Of a stretch of DNA of 35,400 nt, positions 19,315 through 28,322 are shown piece after piece. Below the pieces are notes generated by a model that was given only the letters and a program-made list of their open reading frames with translations, made no database searches and was not told the DNA's origin. Every line of letters starts with the position of its first letter. The stretch's first letter is position 1. The stretch lies in contig JAPWUW010000004.1 of assembly GCA_028275325.1 (NCBI GenBank), forward strand, positions 1 through 35,400, written 5' to 3'. A program made the position numbers and the translations under genes. This stretch comes from Anaerolineae bacterium (GTDB lineage: Bacteria > Chloroflexota > Anaerolineae > DRVO01).

Positions 19315-19999
19315 AGCGTGTTATGCACTTTGAGTGATGAGACGGACGAGGTGGCCGGGCGGGATCATGGCAAAGGCAAGGAAGTGCAGGCCAGGCGGCG
19401 AAAGCGGGCCACCCAGGCGATGCTGCGTTCAACCACCCACCTTCGTGGCAACAGGACAAAGCCCTTCTTGGCCTGAGGAAGTTTCACCACTTCCAGCCTT
19501 ATGCCCTGCCCAGCGGCATCACGGGCTGGCCCCTCGCCGCTGTATCCGTGGTCAACGCAGGCCACCTCCACCGCCTGGCCCGTCACCTCCTGTACATGTC
19601 TTGCCAGATCCCCCACCTGGGCGCGGTCTTGCTCGTTGGCAGCGGTGACGCACAGGGCCAACAGGTGCCCCAAGGTATCCACCGCCAGGTGGACCTTCCT
19701 CCCTCGCCTGCGCTTGGCCCCATCGTAGCCAGCTCTGGCTCCGCTTTCCGGACTGAAGGGTGTGGCTGTCCGGGGTGGCGGCCGACGGCTGCGCCCAGTG
19801 TCCCTCGGCCACCCGCAGTATCTGGCGCAGAGCGTTGAATACCTCCCTGAGAGCATACATTCGTTGTGGCGCTTTTTCCGTCATCAGCATCAAGTACGGA
19901 GCCACAAAGGCCCACTACTCATCACTCACGCCACTGGGATAGGCTTCTCTTTCCATGCCTCGACTCTACTACACCCGGTGTGAAGGTCATAACACGCTC
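19314..19999 (-). mobile_element. Decayed IS5-family (IS427-group-like) element with TA target duplication
   Basis: IRs GAGCGTGTTATG (19314-19325) and CATAACACGCTC (19988-19999). TA at 19312-19313 and 20000-20001. Confidence 0.8.
19330..19956 (-). pseudogene. IS5-family transposase pseudogene with amber codon and internal deletions
   Basis: [47 protein letters not shown] ... [39 protein letters not shown] ... [33 protein letters not shown], spread over several frames. Confidence 0.85.
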
Positions 20000-20368
20000 T
20001 AGAAACTGGGCACCCCCAATCCTGCCCCTGCCACGTGTTTAGGGCAGTTTTGTCGTGCGAATGACTGGAGCCACAATCGATATTGTGCTGCGCAATAGCC
20101 CGCGATCGGCAGCATAACTCCCGCCACGTGGCATGTCTAATAGCCCGATCTTCGGCGGCACAAGCACAGTGACAGGGGACGCGGCGTCCTGTTGGACAGA
20201 TAGCAGGGCAGTGGGTTGCGGGCGCCAGCACGACTGCAGCGCTGCGCGCGGGCCGGGAGCTTGCCAACAAGCCGCCCCTCCAGCATGGCCCAGTCGGGGG
20301 TGCCCAATGGCCAGGGAGCAAAGCCCTGCCGTGGTTGCCCCGTCTGGCGCGATCGCCGGATGCCCGGC

Positions 20369-20776
20369 TCACGGCTCCACCCGCCTGATGTCGGGTATCC
20401 GGTCGAACTCGCGATCGAAGCTCACCATCTCCTCTGCCCCAAGGCGGCGCATCAGCGCGGCATGGTAGGCGTCGGCAAAGGGGAGGTTGAGCTGCACATA
20501 AAGGTCAAAGGCCTCCCGAAGGCGCTGCTTGCCGGGCAGGACTATGCCCGGCAGCTCAAGGAGGGGCAAAAGCGAGTCGCGGACCCTCTTCTTGGGCAGA
20601 CGGTAGTGGCGCTCCAGGGTGAAGACCGCCTCGAAGACCACAAGCTCGCTTGTGCGCACCCGCACCTGCCCCTGCTCAACCTGACGCAGATAGGCTGTGG
20701 CCCTGGGCGATTGCTCGGGATGGTCGCCCAATAGGTGTCGCAGGATGACATTGGTGTCAAGGAGCGGGATTGCCAT
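20369..20776 (-). CDS. PIN-domain toxin (VapC-like)
   Basis: MAIPLLDTNVILRHLLGDHPEQS, SELVVFEAVFTLER, LPFADAYHAALM, VSFDREFDRI. Confidence 0.9.
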   Translation of the reverse strand: MAIPLLDTNVILRHLLGDHPEQSPRATAYLRQVEQGQVRVRTSELVVFEAVFTLERHYRLPKKRVRDSLLPLLELPGIVLPGKQRLREAFDLYVQLNLPFADAYHAALMRRLGAEEMVSFDREFDRIPDIRRVEP

Positions 20777-21058
20777 CTACTGCGATGTCCGGCTCAAGGC
20801 TTCATGCGCCATCGCCCTCTCTGCGGCTTCCCGCAGCTCCTCCGGCGCAAGCGGCGGGCCCTCGCTCCTCAGCATGCTAGCAGTGAGCTCCACGACGCTC
20901 CCCGCGCGCTGCAGCCGCACCTGGCTCCCCTCCAGGACGAAGGCCACCCTGTCTCCTTCCTTCAGGCCCAGGGCCCGGCGGATCTCAGCCGGCACAGTGA
21001 CCTGGCCCTTCCTCGTGACGACCCTGAACTGCCACCGCATGCCGCCAACCTCCAGCAT
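20777..21058 (-). CDS. AbrB-family antitoxin
   Basis: MRWQFRVVTRKGQVTVPAEIRRALGLKEGDRVAFVLEGSQVRLQ. Its stop abuts the PIN start (TAG|ATG). Confidence 0.9.
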   Translation of the reverse strand: MLEVGGMRWQFRVVTRKGQVTVPAEIRRALGLKEGDRVAFVLEGSQVRLQRAGSVVELTASMLRSEGPPLAPEELREAAERAMAHEALSRTSQ

Positions 21059-21178
21059 ATGTAGTACCGAATATTACCATGTATTACATGCTACCCCAAC
21101 ATGCCACCAGGTGTCACGGGCCGCCAGCAGGGCTTTCCAGTTTTCCCGTTTGCGTCTTGTCAAGTGGTGTAAAAAGCT

Positions 21179-22577
21179 GGGTGCGAGTCAGATTTTAGGC
21201 GGCCATTGGCATTGGGGAGGCTCTGGTAGCTTTCCATGCCTCTTGCCAGCGGCCGCTGAGCTTGGCGGCGCGCAGGACAAGCACGAACTGAGCCCCTTGC
21301 TTGCTCCAGCACATTCCTGAGCCCTTGAGGCGAGCGCCCACGAGGCGCTTGCAGGCGCTTTCCACTGAGCCGCTGCCAATTGGTCAGGAAGCAGTGGATC
21401 TGCTCTCGGGCAGCCTCACCACTCGGCCCCCGGGAAAGCGCTTCCAGGCTGGCAACCACCTCCTCGACTTTGCCCTGCCAGAGCAGGTCCTTCTGCACCT
21501 CAACCCATCCCTCGGCTAGCTCCGTCCCTCCCCCAAAAGCCCCATTGCCCGCCGCCCAGAGGTGCTCGCAGGCATGATACCAGTCCAGGATCTCCACCCG
21601 GTGGGGAATTGCAGGGCATACTGGTTCCAAATGCCAGAAGCCCCATCCCCAAGACAGACAAGTGTCTCCACCGCCGGGTCAACCCCGCGCCCGATCACCT
21701 CGGCGTAAGGCCTCTCCCCCGCCTGCTCAACGCACCCCACCTGGGCGATGTAGCTTTGCCCTCTTGCTTGCCCACTCCCCCCAGAACCACTTCCCTCCAC
21801 CCAGAACACCGCTCCAGCCTTCACCTCGTGCCAGCCATCTTCAAAGCGCACCTTGGCCGCATCCAACGCCACGGCCCAGATCATCTGCCCCATATGCCCC
21901 CGCCGGCTGCACCTCACCGGCTCCCCACCCTCCAAAAGCCGCCTTCGCTCCCTCGCCACCTCTTCCTCCAGGACCTGTCCCCTCTGCTCAGTGATCCTGG
22001 CCACCTCCCGCGCCGATACGGCAATCCCGGCAAGCTCCCACAACTCCTGCGCCGCCTCCCGAAACGGCAAAGTCACCCCCAGCCGCGCCACCTTCTCCTG
22101 CACCCCCTCGCTCAACTGCCCCGCCGCCACCTCCAGCGCCTCGTCCAGAGGATATCGCCCCCGACCGCAACCCTGGCAGCAGTAATACCCCCGCCGCCAC
22201 TGCAGCAGCCCAACCAGCGTCTCCTGCTGACGGGCCTGTTCGCCCTTGTAGCGCAGCCGGCCACCACAAGGGCAGACCAACCCCCCTTCCTCTGCCTGGC
22301 GGCGCTCCTCGATCAGCTCAGCCAGCACGACTGCAAAGCAATCCCTGCTTAGCTCAAACAGCTTCCGCTCCAGCTCAGCCAGAGTGGCCTCAGGATGCTC
22401 GTCGCTGTACTCGTAGGCAGCCTTGGGCGGCCCCTCCAGCTCGGCCAGAATCCGTGCCATTGCCAGCACTCGTCCGCTATCCTTATCCGCCATCGAGCCC
22501 TCCTGTTTCCGGCCTTTCAGCCTCTTGTTGCCACCAGGAGGGCTTCACTTCTCGTGCCAAAAACGTGACTCGCACCC
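21179..22577 (-). mobile_element. ISKra4-family-like insertion sequence
   Basis: IRs GGGTGCGAGTCA (21179-21190) and TGACTCGCACCC (22566-22577) flank a transposase reading frame. Confidence 0.75.
21188..22493 (-). pseudogene. ISKra4-like transposase, frameshifted and partly deleted
   Basis: MADKDSGRVLAMARILAELEG...CPCGGRLRYKG...YYCCQGCGRGRYPLDEALEV...VCLGDGASGIWNQYALQFP. Continues as HRVEILDWYHACEHLWAAGNGAFG in another frame. Confidence 0.85.
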
Positions 22578-22652
22578 GCCTCGGTTTTTGCGTTGATGAG
22601 CTATCCCGTGCACCCTACAATTCCCCCAGTCGCGGTTCTCGTGGACCATCGG

Positions 22653-23135
22653 ATGAGGGGCTGGCGCAAAAACAGCAACAGAGCCTGCTTGAGTCTCTGC
22701 GGCATCGCCATCCTAGCCACAGCCCTCCTCGGCTGCAGCCGCATGGCGCAGCTCAGCAACGAATCCGTCCACCAGGCCCCTGGCGCAGCTGTGGTTGCCA
22801 CCGCGCTGCCAACTGCTGAGCTCCTTGAGGCAGCCGTTCCGCTTGTGCGAATGACCATCGCCGAAGCGCAACGATACCTCAGCTCCCAGACCTGCCAGAC
22901 TTGCCCGAGCACCGGGCCTCTGCCCGAGGTCAAAGTGGTGGCAGTAGAAAGTGCGCAGTGGAGTGACACGGGCCTGGGATGTTCAAGGCCGAAGGAGCTG
23001 CGCGAGCACCGGCCAGTGCCTGGCTTCGTGGTACTGCTACAAGCAGAAGGTTGGCGGCTTGAGTACCACACGGACCAGGACAGCACGGTCGTCCTGTGCA
23101 GCGCGCACTGGATGCCCGCCTCAGGCAGCCGCTAG
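22653..23135 (+). CDS. Small secreted lipoprotein, unknown function
   Basis: ACLSLCGIAILATALLGCSR (signal plus lipobox). QWSDTGLGCSRPKE...VPGFVVLLQAEGWRLEYHTDQD. ORF extends upstream to 22593. Confidence 0.65.
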   Translation: MRGWRKNSNRACLSLCGIAILATALLGCSRMAQLSNESVHQAPGAAVVATALPTAELLEAAVPLVRMTIAEAQRYLSSQTCQTCPSTGPLPEVKVVAVESAQWSDTGLGCSRPKELREHRPVPGFVVLLQAEGWRLEYHTDQDSTVVLCSAHWMPASGSR

Positions 23136-23288
23136 AGGGCTTCCAATCTCCAGCGGCATACTCTGGAGAGCTGACCAAGTCTTCTGATCAGCCTTCGGTG
23201 CCGTCCCAGCCAGTCCCTGAGCGTCCCGGGGCGAGCTGCGCCTCCCTGGCGGGCCCGCTCCCAGAGAACGGCTGGAGTCACGCCGCAC

Positions 23289-24359
23289 CTACCCGTACCG
23301 CCCCAGCTCCTTGGCGCGCCTGACGAACTCCCGGTACAGCCCGAAGCTCACGCTATCGGGCACCGAATGGTCTGTGCCAATGATATACCCGCCACCCTCT
23401 TTCATCACAGGAATGATCCGCTCCATCTCCGCCCACATGCGCTCCGGCTCGTCGAAGAGCCTGACGTCCAGACCACCGTGAAAGCCAAGTCGATCGCCAT
23501 ACCGGGCCTTCAGAGCGAGGGGATCCATGCCCGCCTTCACCTCCAGTGGGTTGAGCATGTCGATCCCCACATCCACCAGTTCTGCCACCAGTGGACCGAG
23601 GTTGCCGCAAGAGTGATAGTACACCGGCAGCCCCCTGGCGTGCGCCCATTCAGCAGCCCGCCGGTCAGCAGGCTTGAAGAGCTCGCGGTACATCGAGACC
23701 GACATGAACTGCGTCCCTTTAAACCCCATGTCGTTGTACCACATCACTCCATCAAAGTGGTAGCCTGCTTCCCACACCATGTCGAGCAGGGCAATGCTCG
23801 TGTCAAGCATCGTGTTCACCATGTCGAGCACCCATTCCGGGTCCTCAACCATGGCAATAAAAAAGGGGGTCCCCACCATGTGCGAGTAGATCACCTCGAA
23901 GCCGAACCAGAGAACACCCATGACCCAGTCGCCGCGTCGCCGCCAGCGGGGGTATTCGCTCGCGAGGTACCCCCACGGAATGCGCTCCCTGCTTGGCTGC
24001 ATGCGCTCCTTCGCCTTGGCCCACGATGCACGATCCTTCACCGCATAGTCCAGGTAACCGAGCGCCCCGCTCCTGTCATACCAATCCTTCCTGGTAGCTC
24101 CCCAGCGCGTGGTGTAGATGCGGTACTCGCTTGTCGCCTCGATCACCCTTTCGGGAAAGCGCGGGCTATTGTCGGGGAGGATCAGGCGCACACAGTCCAC
24201 ATCCAGATACTCCGCCCAATCCGCATTTGCCGGGAGCCCCTCTCGGCGCCAGCGGGCGATCGTGGAGTCCCACGGCAGATCTACAATGGGTACGCGGTCG
24301 GCCTCTCTGTGCTCGAACATGCGCTGAATGCGGTCTCGGCTGGTGAATGGCTTGCTCAT
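23289..24359 (-). CDS. UroD-family protein linked to the peptide-type ABC operon
   Basis: READRVPIVDLPWDSTIARWRREGLP; VYYHSCGNLGPLVAELVDVGIDMLNPLEVKAGMD; LGFHGGLDVRLFDEPERM; GGGYIIGTDHSVPDSV. Confidence 0.88.
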   Translation of the reverse strand: MSKPFTSRDRIQRMFEHREADRVPIVDLPWDSTIARWRREGLPANADWAEYLDVDCVRLILPDNSPRFPERVIEATSEYRIYTTRWGATRKDWYDRSGALGYLDYAVKDRASWAKAKERMQPSRERIPWGYLASEYPRWRRRGDWVMGVLWFGFEVIYSHMVGTPFFIAMVEDPEWVLDMVNTMLDTSIALLDMVWEAGYHFDGVMWYNDMGFKGTQFMSVSMYRELFKPADRRAAEWAHARGLPVYYHSCGNLGPLVAELVDVGIDMLNPLEVKAGMDPLALKARYGDRLGFHGGLDVRLFDEPERMWAEMERIIPVMKEGGGYIIGTDHSVPDSVSFGLYREFVRRAKELGRYG

Positions 24360-24389
24360 GATGTGACTGCAACCCCCTGTCCCGTCCAG

Positions 24390-25346
24390 TCATTGCACCC
24401 CTTGAGAAACACGCAACAGGTGGCACTTGGCCATCTGGCCCTCGAAGTAGATCTCCTCCGGCACCTCTTGCTTGCAGATATCCATTGCGTGAGGGCACCT
24501 GCCCGCAAACTTGCAGCCCGCTCGCAGGTACTCCTCCGTCTCGCTTGCCGAAAGCTGCACTTTTGCCCGCCAGCGCTTTTTCGGGTCAGTCTGCGGCACA
24601 CACTCCATCAGCAACCTGACATATGGATGCTTCGGTTCCATGAGGACCTTGTCGACATTGCCCATGGCGACAATGTTCCCCCTGAACATGATGGCAATGC
24701 GATCGCATACATAGTAGGCTGTGGCAAGGTCGTGGGTTATGTATACGACGCTTACTCCCAGACGATCCACAAGGTCACGAAACAGGTTCATGATGGACAT
24801 CCGGATTGAGGCGTCCACCATGGACACTGGCTCGTCTGCGATGAGCAGCGATGGTTCGCTGAGAAGCGCTCTGGCAATGGAGGCCCTCTGCAGCTGCCCC
24901 CCGGAGAACTCGGCTGGATAGCGGCCGGCTATGGCCTCATAGCTGAGCCCGACCATCTGGAGCGCTCTTTCTATCCGCTCTAGGGCCTCTGCACGGTTGC
25001 CAGCCAGGCCGTAGTTTTGCACGGTCTCGAAGAAGTAACGCTCCACCTGCCGCAGGGGATTGAAGGTCTCAAAGGGGTTCTGAAACACCGCCTGTACGCC
25101 TGCCCTGCGCCATGCTCTCCTGCCGACGATAGGCTGTCCATCCCTGCCTCGGAGCGCAATGGTGCCCGATGTTGGCTCCTCGAACCCCAGGATCATTCGT
25201 GCCAGCGTCGTCTTGCCACAACCGCTCTCCCCAGCCAGACCGAAGATCTCGCCAGGGCCCACGCGAAAGGAGACATGCTCCACGGCAGTAATCCTGATCC
25301 TGGACAGCATGCTGCCCATGTGAAAGATTTTGCTGACATCCCGCAC
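24390..25346 (-). CDS. Peptide-type ABC transporter ATP-binding protein (DppF/OppF-like)
   Basis: GLAGESGCGKTTLARMILG (Walker A), FSGGQLQRASIARAL (signature), LLIADEPVSMVD (Walker B), C-terminal CKFAGRCPHAMDIC. Confidence 0.93.
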   Translation of the reverse strand: MRDVSKIFHMGSMLSRIRITAVEHVSFRVGPGEIFGLAGESGCGKTTLARMILGFEEPTSGTIALRGRDGQPIVGRRAWRRAGVQAVFQNPFETFNPLRQVERYFFETVQNYGLAGNRAEALERIERALQMVGLSYEAIAGRYPAEFSGGQLQRASIARALLSEPSLLIADEPVSMVDASIRMSIMNLFRDLVDRLGVSVVYITHDLATAYYVCDRIAIMFRGNIVAMGNVDKVLMEPKHPYVRLLMECVPQTDPKKRWRAKVQLSASETEEYLRAGCKFAGRCPHAMDICKQEVPEEIYFEGQMAKCHLLRVSQGVQ

Positions 25347-25365
25347 TTCAAGAACGGCGTCCGTG

Positions 25366-26349
25366 TTAGCCCTCCTTCACCAACCAGCACGCCACCCTAT
25401 GCTCGTCCCCTACCATTTCAAACTCTGGCACCTCTTCCCTGCACCTGTCGCGCGCGAGGCGACACCGAGGATGAAAGGCGCATCCGCTCGGAAGCTCCAC
25501 CAGCGAGGGTGGAGAGCCTGGAGCGCTCTCGCGCGTTCCTTTATCCCCAAAAGCCGGCAACGAGTTGATGAGGTATCGAGTGTATGGGTGCAACGGCTGC
25601 TCAAAGATGGTCCAAACGCTGGCCTCTTCGATAATCCTGCCAGCGTACATGATGCCAATGCGATCCGCCACGTTGGCAAGCACACCCATGTCGTGCGTCA
25701 CGATGACAAGGGCGTTCTGCAGGCGTTCCTGCACCTCCTTCAGGAGCTGCAGCACGCCTCGCTGGACCACCACGTCCAGCGCCGTCACGGGCTCGTCGGC
25801 GATCACCACTCTCGGCGATAGAAGTGTCGCCAGCGCAATCACCACCCTCTGGCGCATCCCGCCAGACAGCTGATGGGGATAGACCTCAAGGACCTTAGGT
25901 GGCAGCCCCAACTCGACAAGGTGCTGCCTGGCCCTTTCCAGCAGCTCGCGTTTGCCCTGGTGAGGCGCGTGGCTCTTCAGGACATCGCCGAAAGTCCCCT
26001 TCACCTTGATCACCGGGTTGAGGTTGCTCATGGAGCTCTGCGGGACGTACGAGATAAACGACCAGCGCAGATCCCGCCTCTCCGCCGGCGCGAGGGAGTA
26101 GAGATCCAGTTCCCTCCCGTCAACCTGATACAGGACCCTCCCGCCCATCAGCCTCAGCGGCGGCTGCACGTCGCCAAACAAGAGCCGCACCAGTGTCGTC
26201 TTGCCACAGCCGCTCTCTCCGGCAATGCCGTAAACCTCGTTCTCGCGAAGCTCAAGGCTCACCTCGTTCACGGCGTGGATGACCTTCTTGGTACCGAAAA
26301 TGTCCAAAACGTAAGCGGCACACAACTTGTTCGCCCGCACACTCCACAT
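25366..26349 (-). CDS. Peptide-type ABC transporter ATP-binding protein (DppD/OppD-like)
   Basis: GIAGESGCGKTTLVRLLFG, LSGGMRQRVVIALATLL, VVIADEPVTALD, CAFHPRCRLARDRC. Start set at ATG 26349. Confidence 0.93.
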   Translation of the reverse strand: MWSVRANKLCAAYVLDIFGTKKVIHAVNEVSLELRENEVYGIAGESGCGKTTLVRLLFGDVQPPLRLMGGRVLYQVDGRELDLYSLAPAERRDLRWSFISYVPQSSMSNLNPVIKVKGTFGDVLKSHAPHQGKRELLERARQHLVELGLPPKVLEVYPHQLSGGMRQRVVIALATLLSPRVVIADEPVTALDVVVQRGVLQLLKEVQERLQNALVIVTHDMGVLANVADRIGIMYAGRIIEEASVWTIFEQPLHPYTRYLINSLPAFGDKGTRESAPGSPPSLVELPSGCAFHPRCRLARDRCREEVPEFEMVGDEHRVACWLVKEG

Positions 26350-26360
26350 GACGCGCCCCC

Positions 26361-27215
26361 TCAACGTGCGCCCACCCGCTGTATGCGGGCGCGGGGGTCC
26401 AGGTACTCGCTGATGCTCATGGATAGAAGGTATAGCGCCACAAACAGGGCAACCGCAGCTCCTATAGGCGCAAATATCCACCACCACAGCCCAAGAAGCA
26501 CAGCCTGGTAGTTCAGGGCGAAGTGAAGCATGGTGCCCAGCGTCGGAATGGTCACATCCGTGAGACCCAGGTAGGCCAGCGTCACCTCCATCCCTGTCAC
26601 CCATATCATATTCCCAATGAGCGTGGCCATGGTGAGGGGCACCACAAAAAGCAGGTATTCGTTTACAATCAAACGGAGCGAGGGAGTACCAGACAGGATC
26701 GCCGTGTACGTGAACTCCCGCTCTCGCAGGCTCAGGATCTGGGAGCGGATGAACCGTGCATCGAACGCCCACCCCATCACCCCGAAGAGCAGCGCCATTG
26801 CGGGCAGGTTCAACCGCTCCCTTACCAGCATGGCCAACAGCACGAGAATGAGCAGCAGCGGCACCACTATGAACCCATCATTGACGAGCATAAGGACCCG
26901 GTCAACAATGCCGCCACTATAGCCCGACACCAACCCCACGGCCAGGGCGATAACTCTGGAAATGGTTGAGGCCAGGAAAGCAAGGAAAATGGAATTGCGG
27001 ACCGCGAAAGTCAGCAGCCAGAAGACATCCTGGCCCAACGAGTTTGTGCCCAAGAGGTACTGCCGGGACGGTGGCAGGTCGCGTGGCACCACACGCCATT
27101 CGGTGGGGTCGTAGGGCGAAAAAAAGGAGAGAACCGCAAGCGCAACCAGCAACAACAACACAACTGAGCCAAGGCTGAAACGTCCATCCCTGAGCAGTGC
27201 TCTCAGCGTCTTCAT
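26361..27215 (-). CDS. Peptide-type ABC transporter permease (DppC/OppC-like)
   Basis: YLLGTNSLGQDVFWLLTFAVRNSIFLAFLASTISRVIALAVGLVSGYSGG. Confidence 0.93.
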   Translation of the reverse strand: MKTLRALLRDGRFSLGSVVLLLLVALAVLSFFSPYDPTEWRVVPRDLPPSRQYLLGTNSLGQDVFWLLTFAVRNSIFLAFLASTISRVIALAVGLVSGYSGGIVDRVLMLVNDGFIVVPLLLILVLLAMLVRERLNLPAMALLFGVMGWAFDARFIRSQILSLREREFTYTAILSGTPSLRLIVNEYLLFVVPLTMATLIGNMIWVTGMEVTLAYLGLTDVTIPTLGTMLHFALNYQAVLLGLWWWIFAPIGAAVALFVALYLLSMSISEYLDPRARIQRVGAR

Positions 27216-27228
27216 CCGGCGAATCCAC

Positions 27229-28236
27229 CTAGATAAGCCTTATCCTCGGGTCAAAGAGTGGGTTCAGAAGGTCCATCAGCAAGGTGCTCGTCGTAAGCGC
27301 AACGGTCGAAAGGGTTGTGATGCCCATTATCAGGTTGTAGTCAGATGCCAGAATGGCCCGGTAAGCAAGCAAGCCCACGCCAGGGTAGGCGAACACCACC
27401 TCTGTGACCAGAGCGCCGCCAAATAGACCCGAGAAACTGAGGGCGAGCCTGGTGATCTGTGGCAGCATCGCGTTCCGCATCACATACTTGCCGAATATCG
27501 TGCGTTCCCTCACGGCCGCAATTCTTGCATAGCGCACGTAATCCTCTTCATTAACACCCTGTACAATGAGCCGCATGATCTGGTGAGTTGTGGCTACACC
27601 TAGCAGCACCAATGATAACGCAGGGAGAAACGCATGCTTGAGGACGTCTGCTATGAACGCTAGGCTCAAGCTAACGGAGGCACCAATGGTATATCCGCCC
27701 CCAACGGGGAATACGGGAATCAGGTAAGCGAACAGGATGATGAGCAGCTGCGCTACTATGTAATACGGCATGGGTGCCAGAACCATTGCCGCCGCATCGA
27801 GGATCTTGAGCGCCCTATTCTGCCTGAAGTAGCCAGCCAGCGCCCCCGTGAAGTTGCCGATGACGAAAACCAGCACTGTAGTGGTGAACAGCAGCCCAAA
27901 CGTCCACGGCAGAGACGCCCCTATGAGCTGGATAACCGGGGTGGGGAATGAGACCAGAGAGGGCCCAAAGTCGCCAGTGAACAGCCGCCGCCAGAACGAT
28001 AAATACTGGAAGAACAGGCCTCGGTCCAGCCCGTACATTTCCCGCAGCACGCGGACTGTTTCCTCCGCCGCTTTCGGGTCCGTGTAAGCTCCCCGCGCCT
28101 GAATGGAGGCAACAGCCTTCTCTACTGGACCTACAGGCATCAGCCTGGGGAGGAAGAAAACGAGCGTGATCCCAAAGAATGTCACCAACACGTATTGGAT
28201 CAGCCGTGGGATTAGATATCGTTTTACAAACCTCAC
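27229..28236 (-). CDS. Peptide-type ABC transporter permease (DppB/OppB-like)
   Basis: GTG start 28236 (VRFVKRYLIPRLIQYVLVTFFGITLVFFLPRL). LRMMGLDRG-like segment and C-terminal LLMDLLNPLFDPRIRLI. Confidence 0.92.
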   Translation of the reverse strand: MRFVKRYLIPRLIQYVLVTFFGITLVFFLPRLMPVGPVEKAVASIQARGAYTDPKAAEETVRVLREMYGLDRGLFFQYLSFWRRLFTGDFGPSLVSFPTPVIQLIGASLPWTFGLLFTTTVLVFVIGNFTGALAGYFRQNRALKILDAAAMVLAPMPYYIVAQLLIILFAYLIPVFPVGGGYTIGASVSLSLAFIADVLKHAFLPALSLVLLGVATTHQIMRLIVQGVNEEDYVRYARIAAVRERTIFGKYVMRNAMLPQITRLALSFSGLFGGALVTEVVFAYPGVGLLAYRAILASDYNLIMGITTLSTVALTTSTLLMDLLNPLFDPRIRLI

Positions 28237-28267
28237 GCCTGCACCTTCTCGCCAGGAATCCCTTGCC

Positions 28268-28303
28268 GCCCAGGGACAGGGCAGCAAGCCACTGCCCCTG
28301 GGC
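28268..28303 (-). promoter_or_regulatory. Intercistronic stem-loop between SBP and first permease
   Basis: GCCCAG-(5 nt)-GGGCAG-loop-CTGCCC-CTGGGC: 12 paired positions with one bulge. Confidence 0.5.
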
Positions 28304-28322
28304 TCCTGCGCACCCGCCTGCT

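Noticed and set aside
21156-21175. TTGTCAAGTGGTGTAAAAAG as a leftover IS256-type terminus next to the ISKra4-like element
   Set aside because: Resembles such ends from memory, but no partner repeat or transposase remnant was found nearby. Too weak to call.
23367-24809. 480-aa plus-strand ORF
   Set aside because: Antisense shadow of the UroD-family and DppF genes; no domain.
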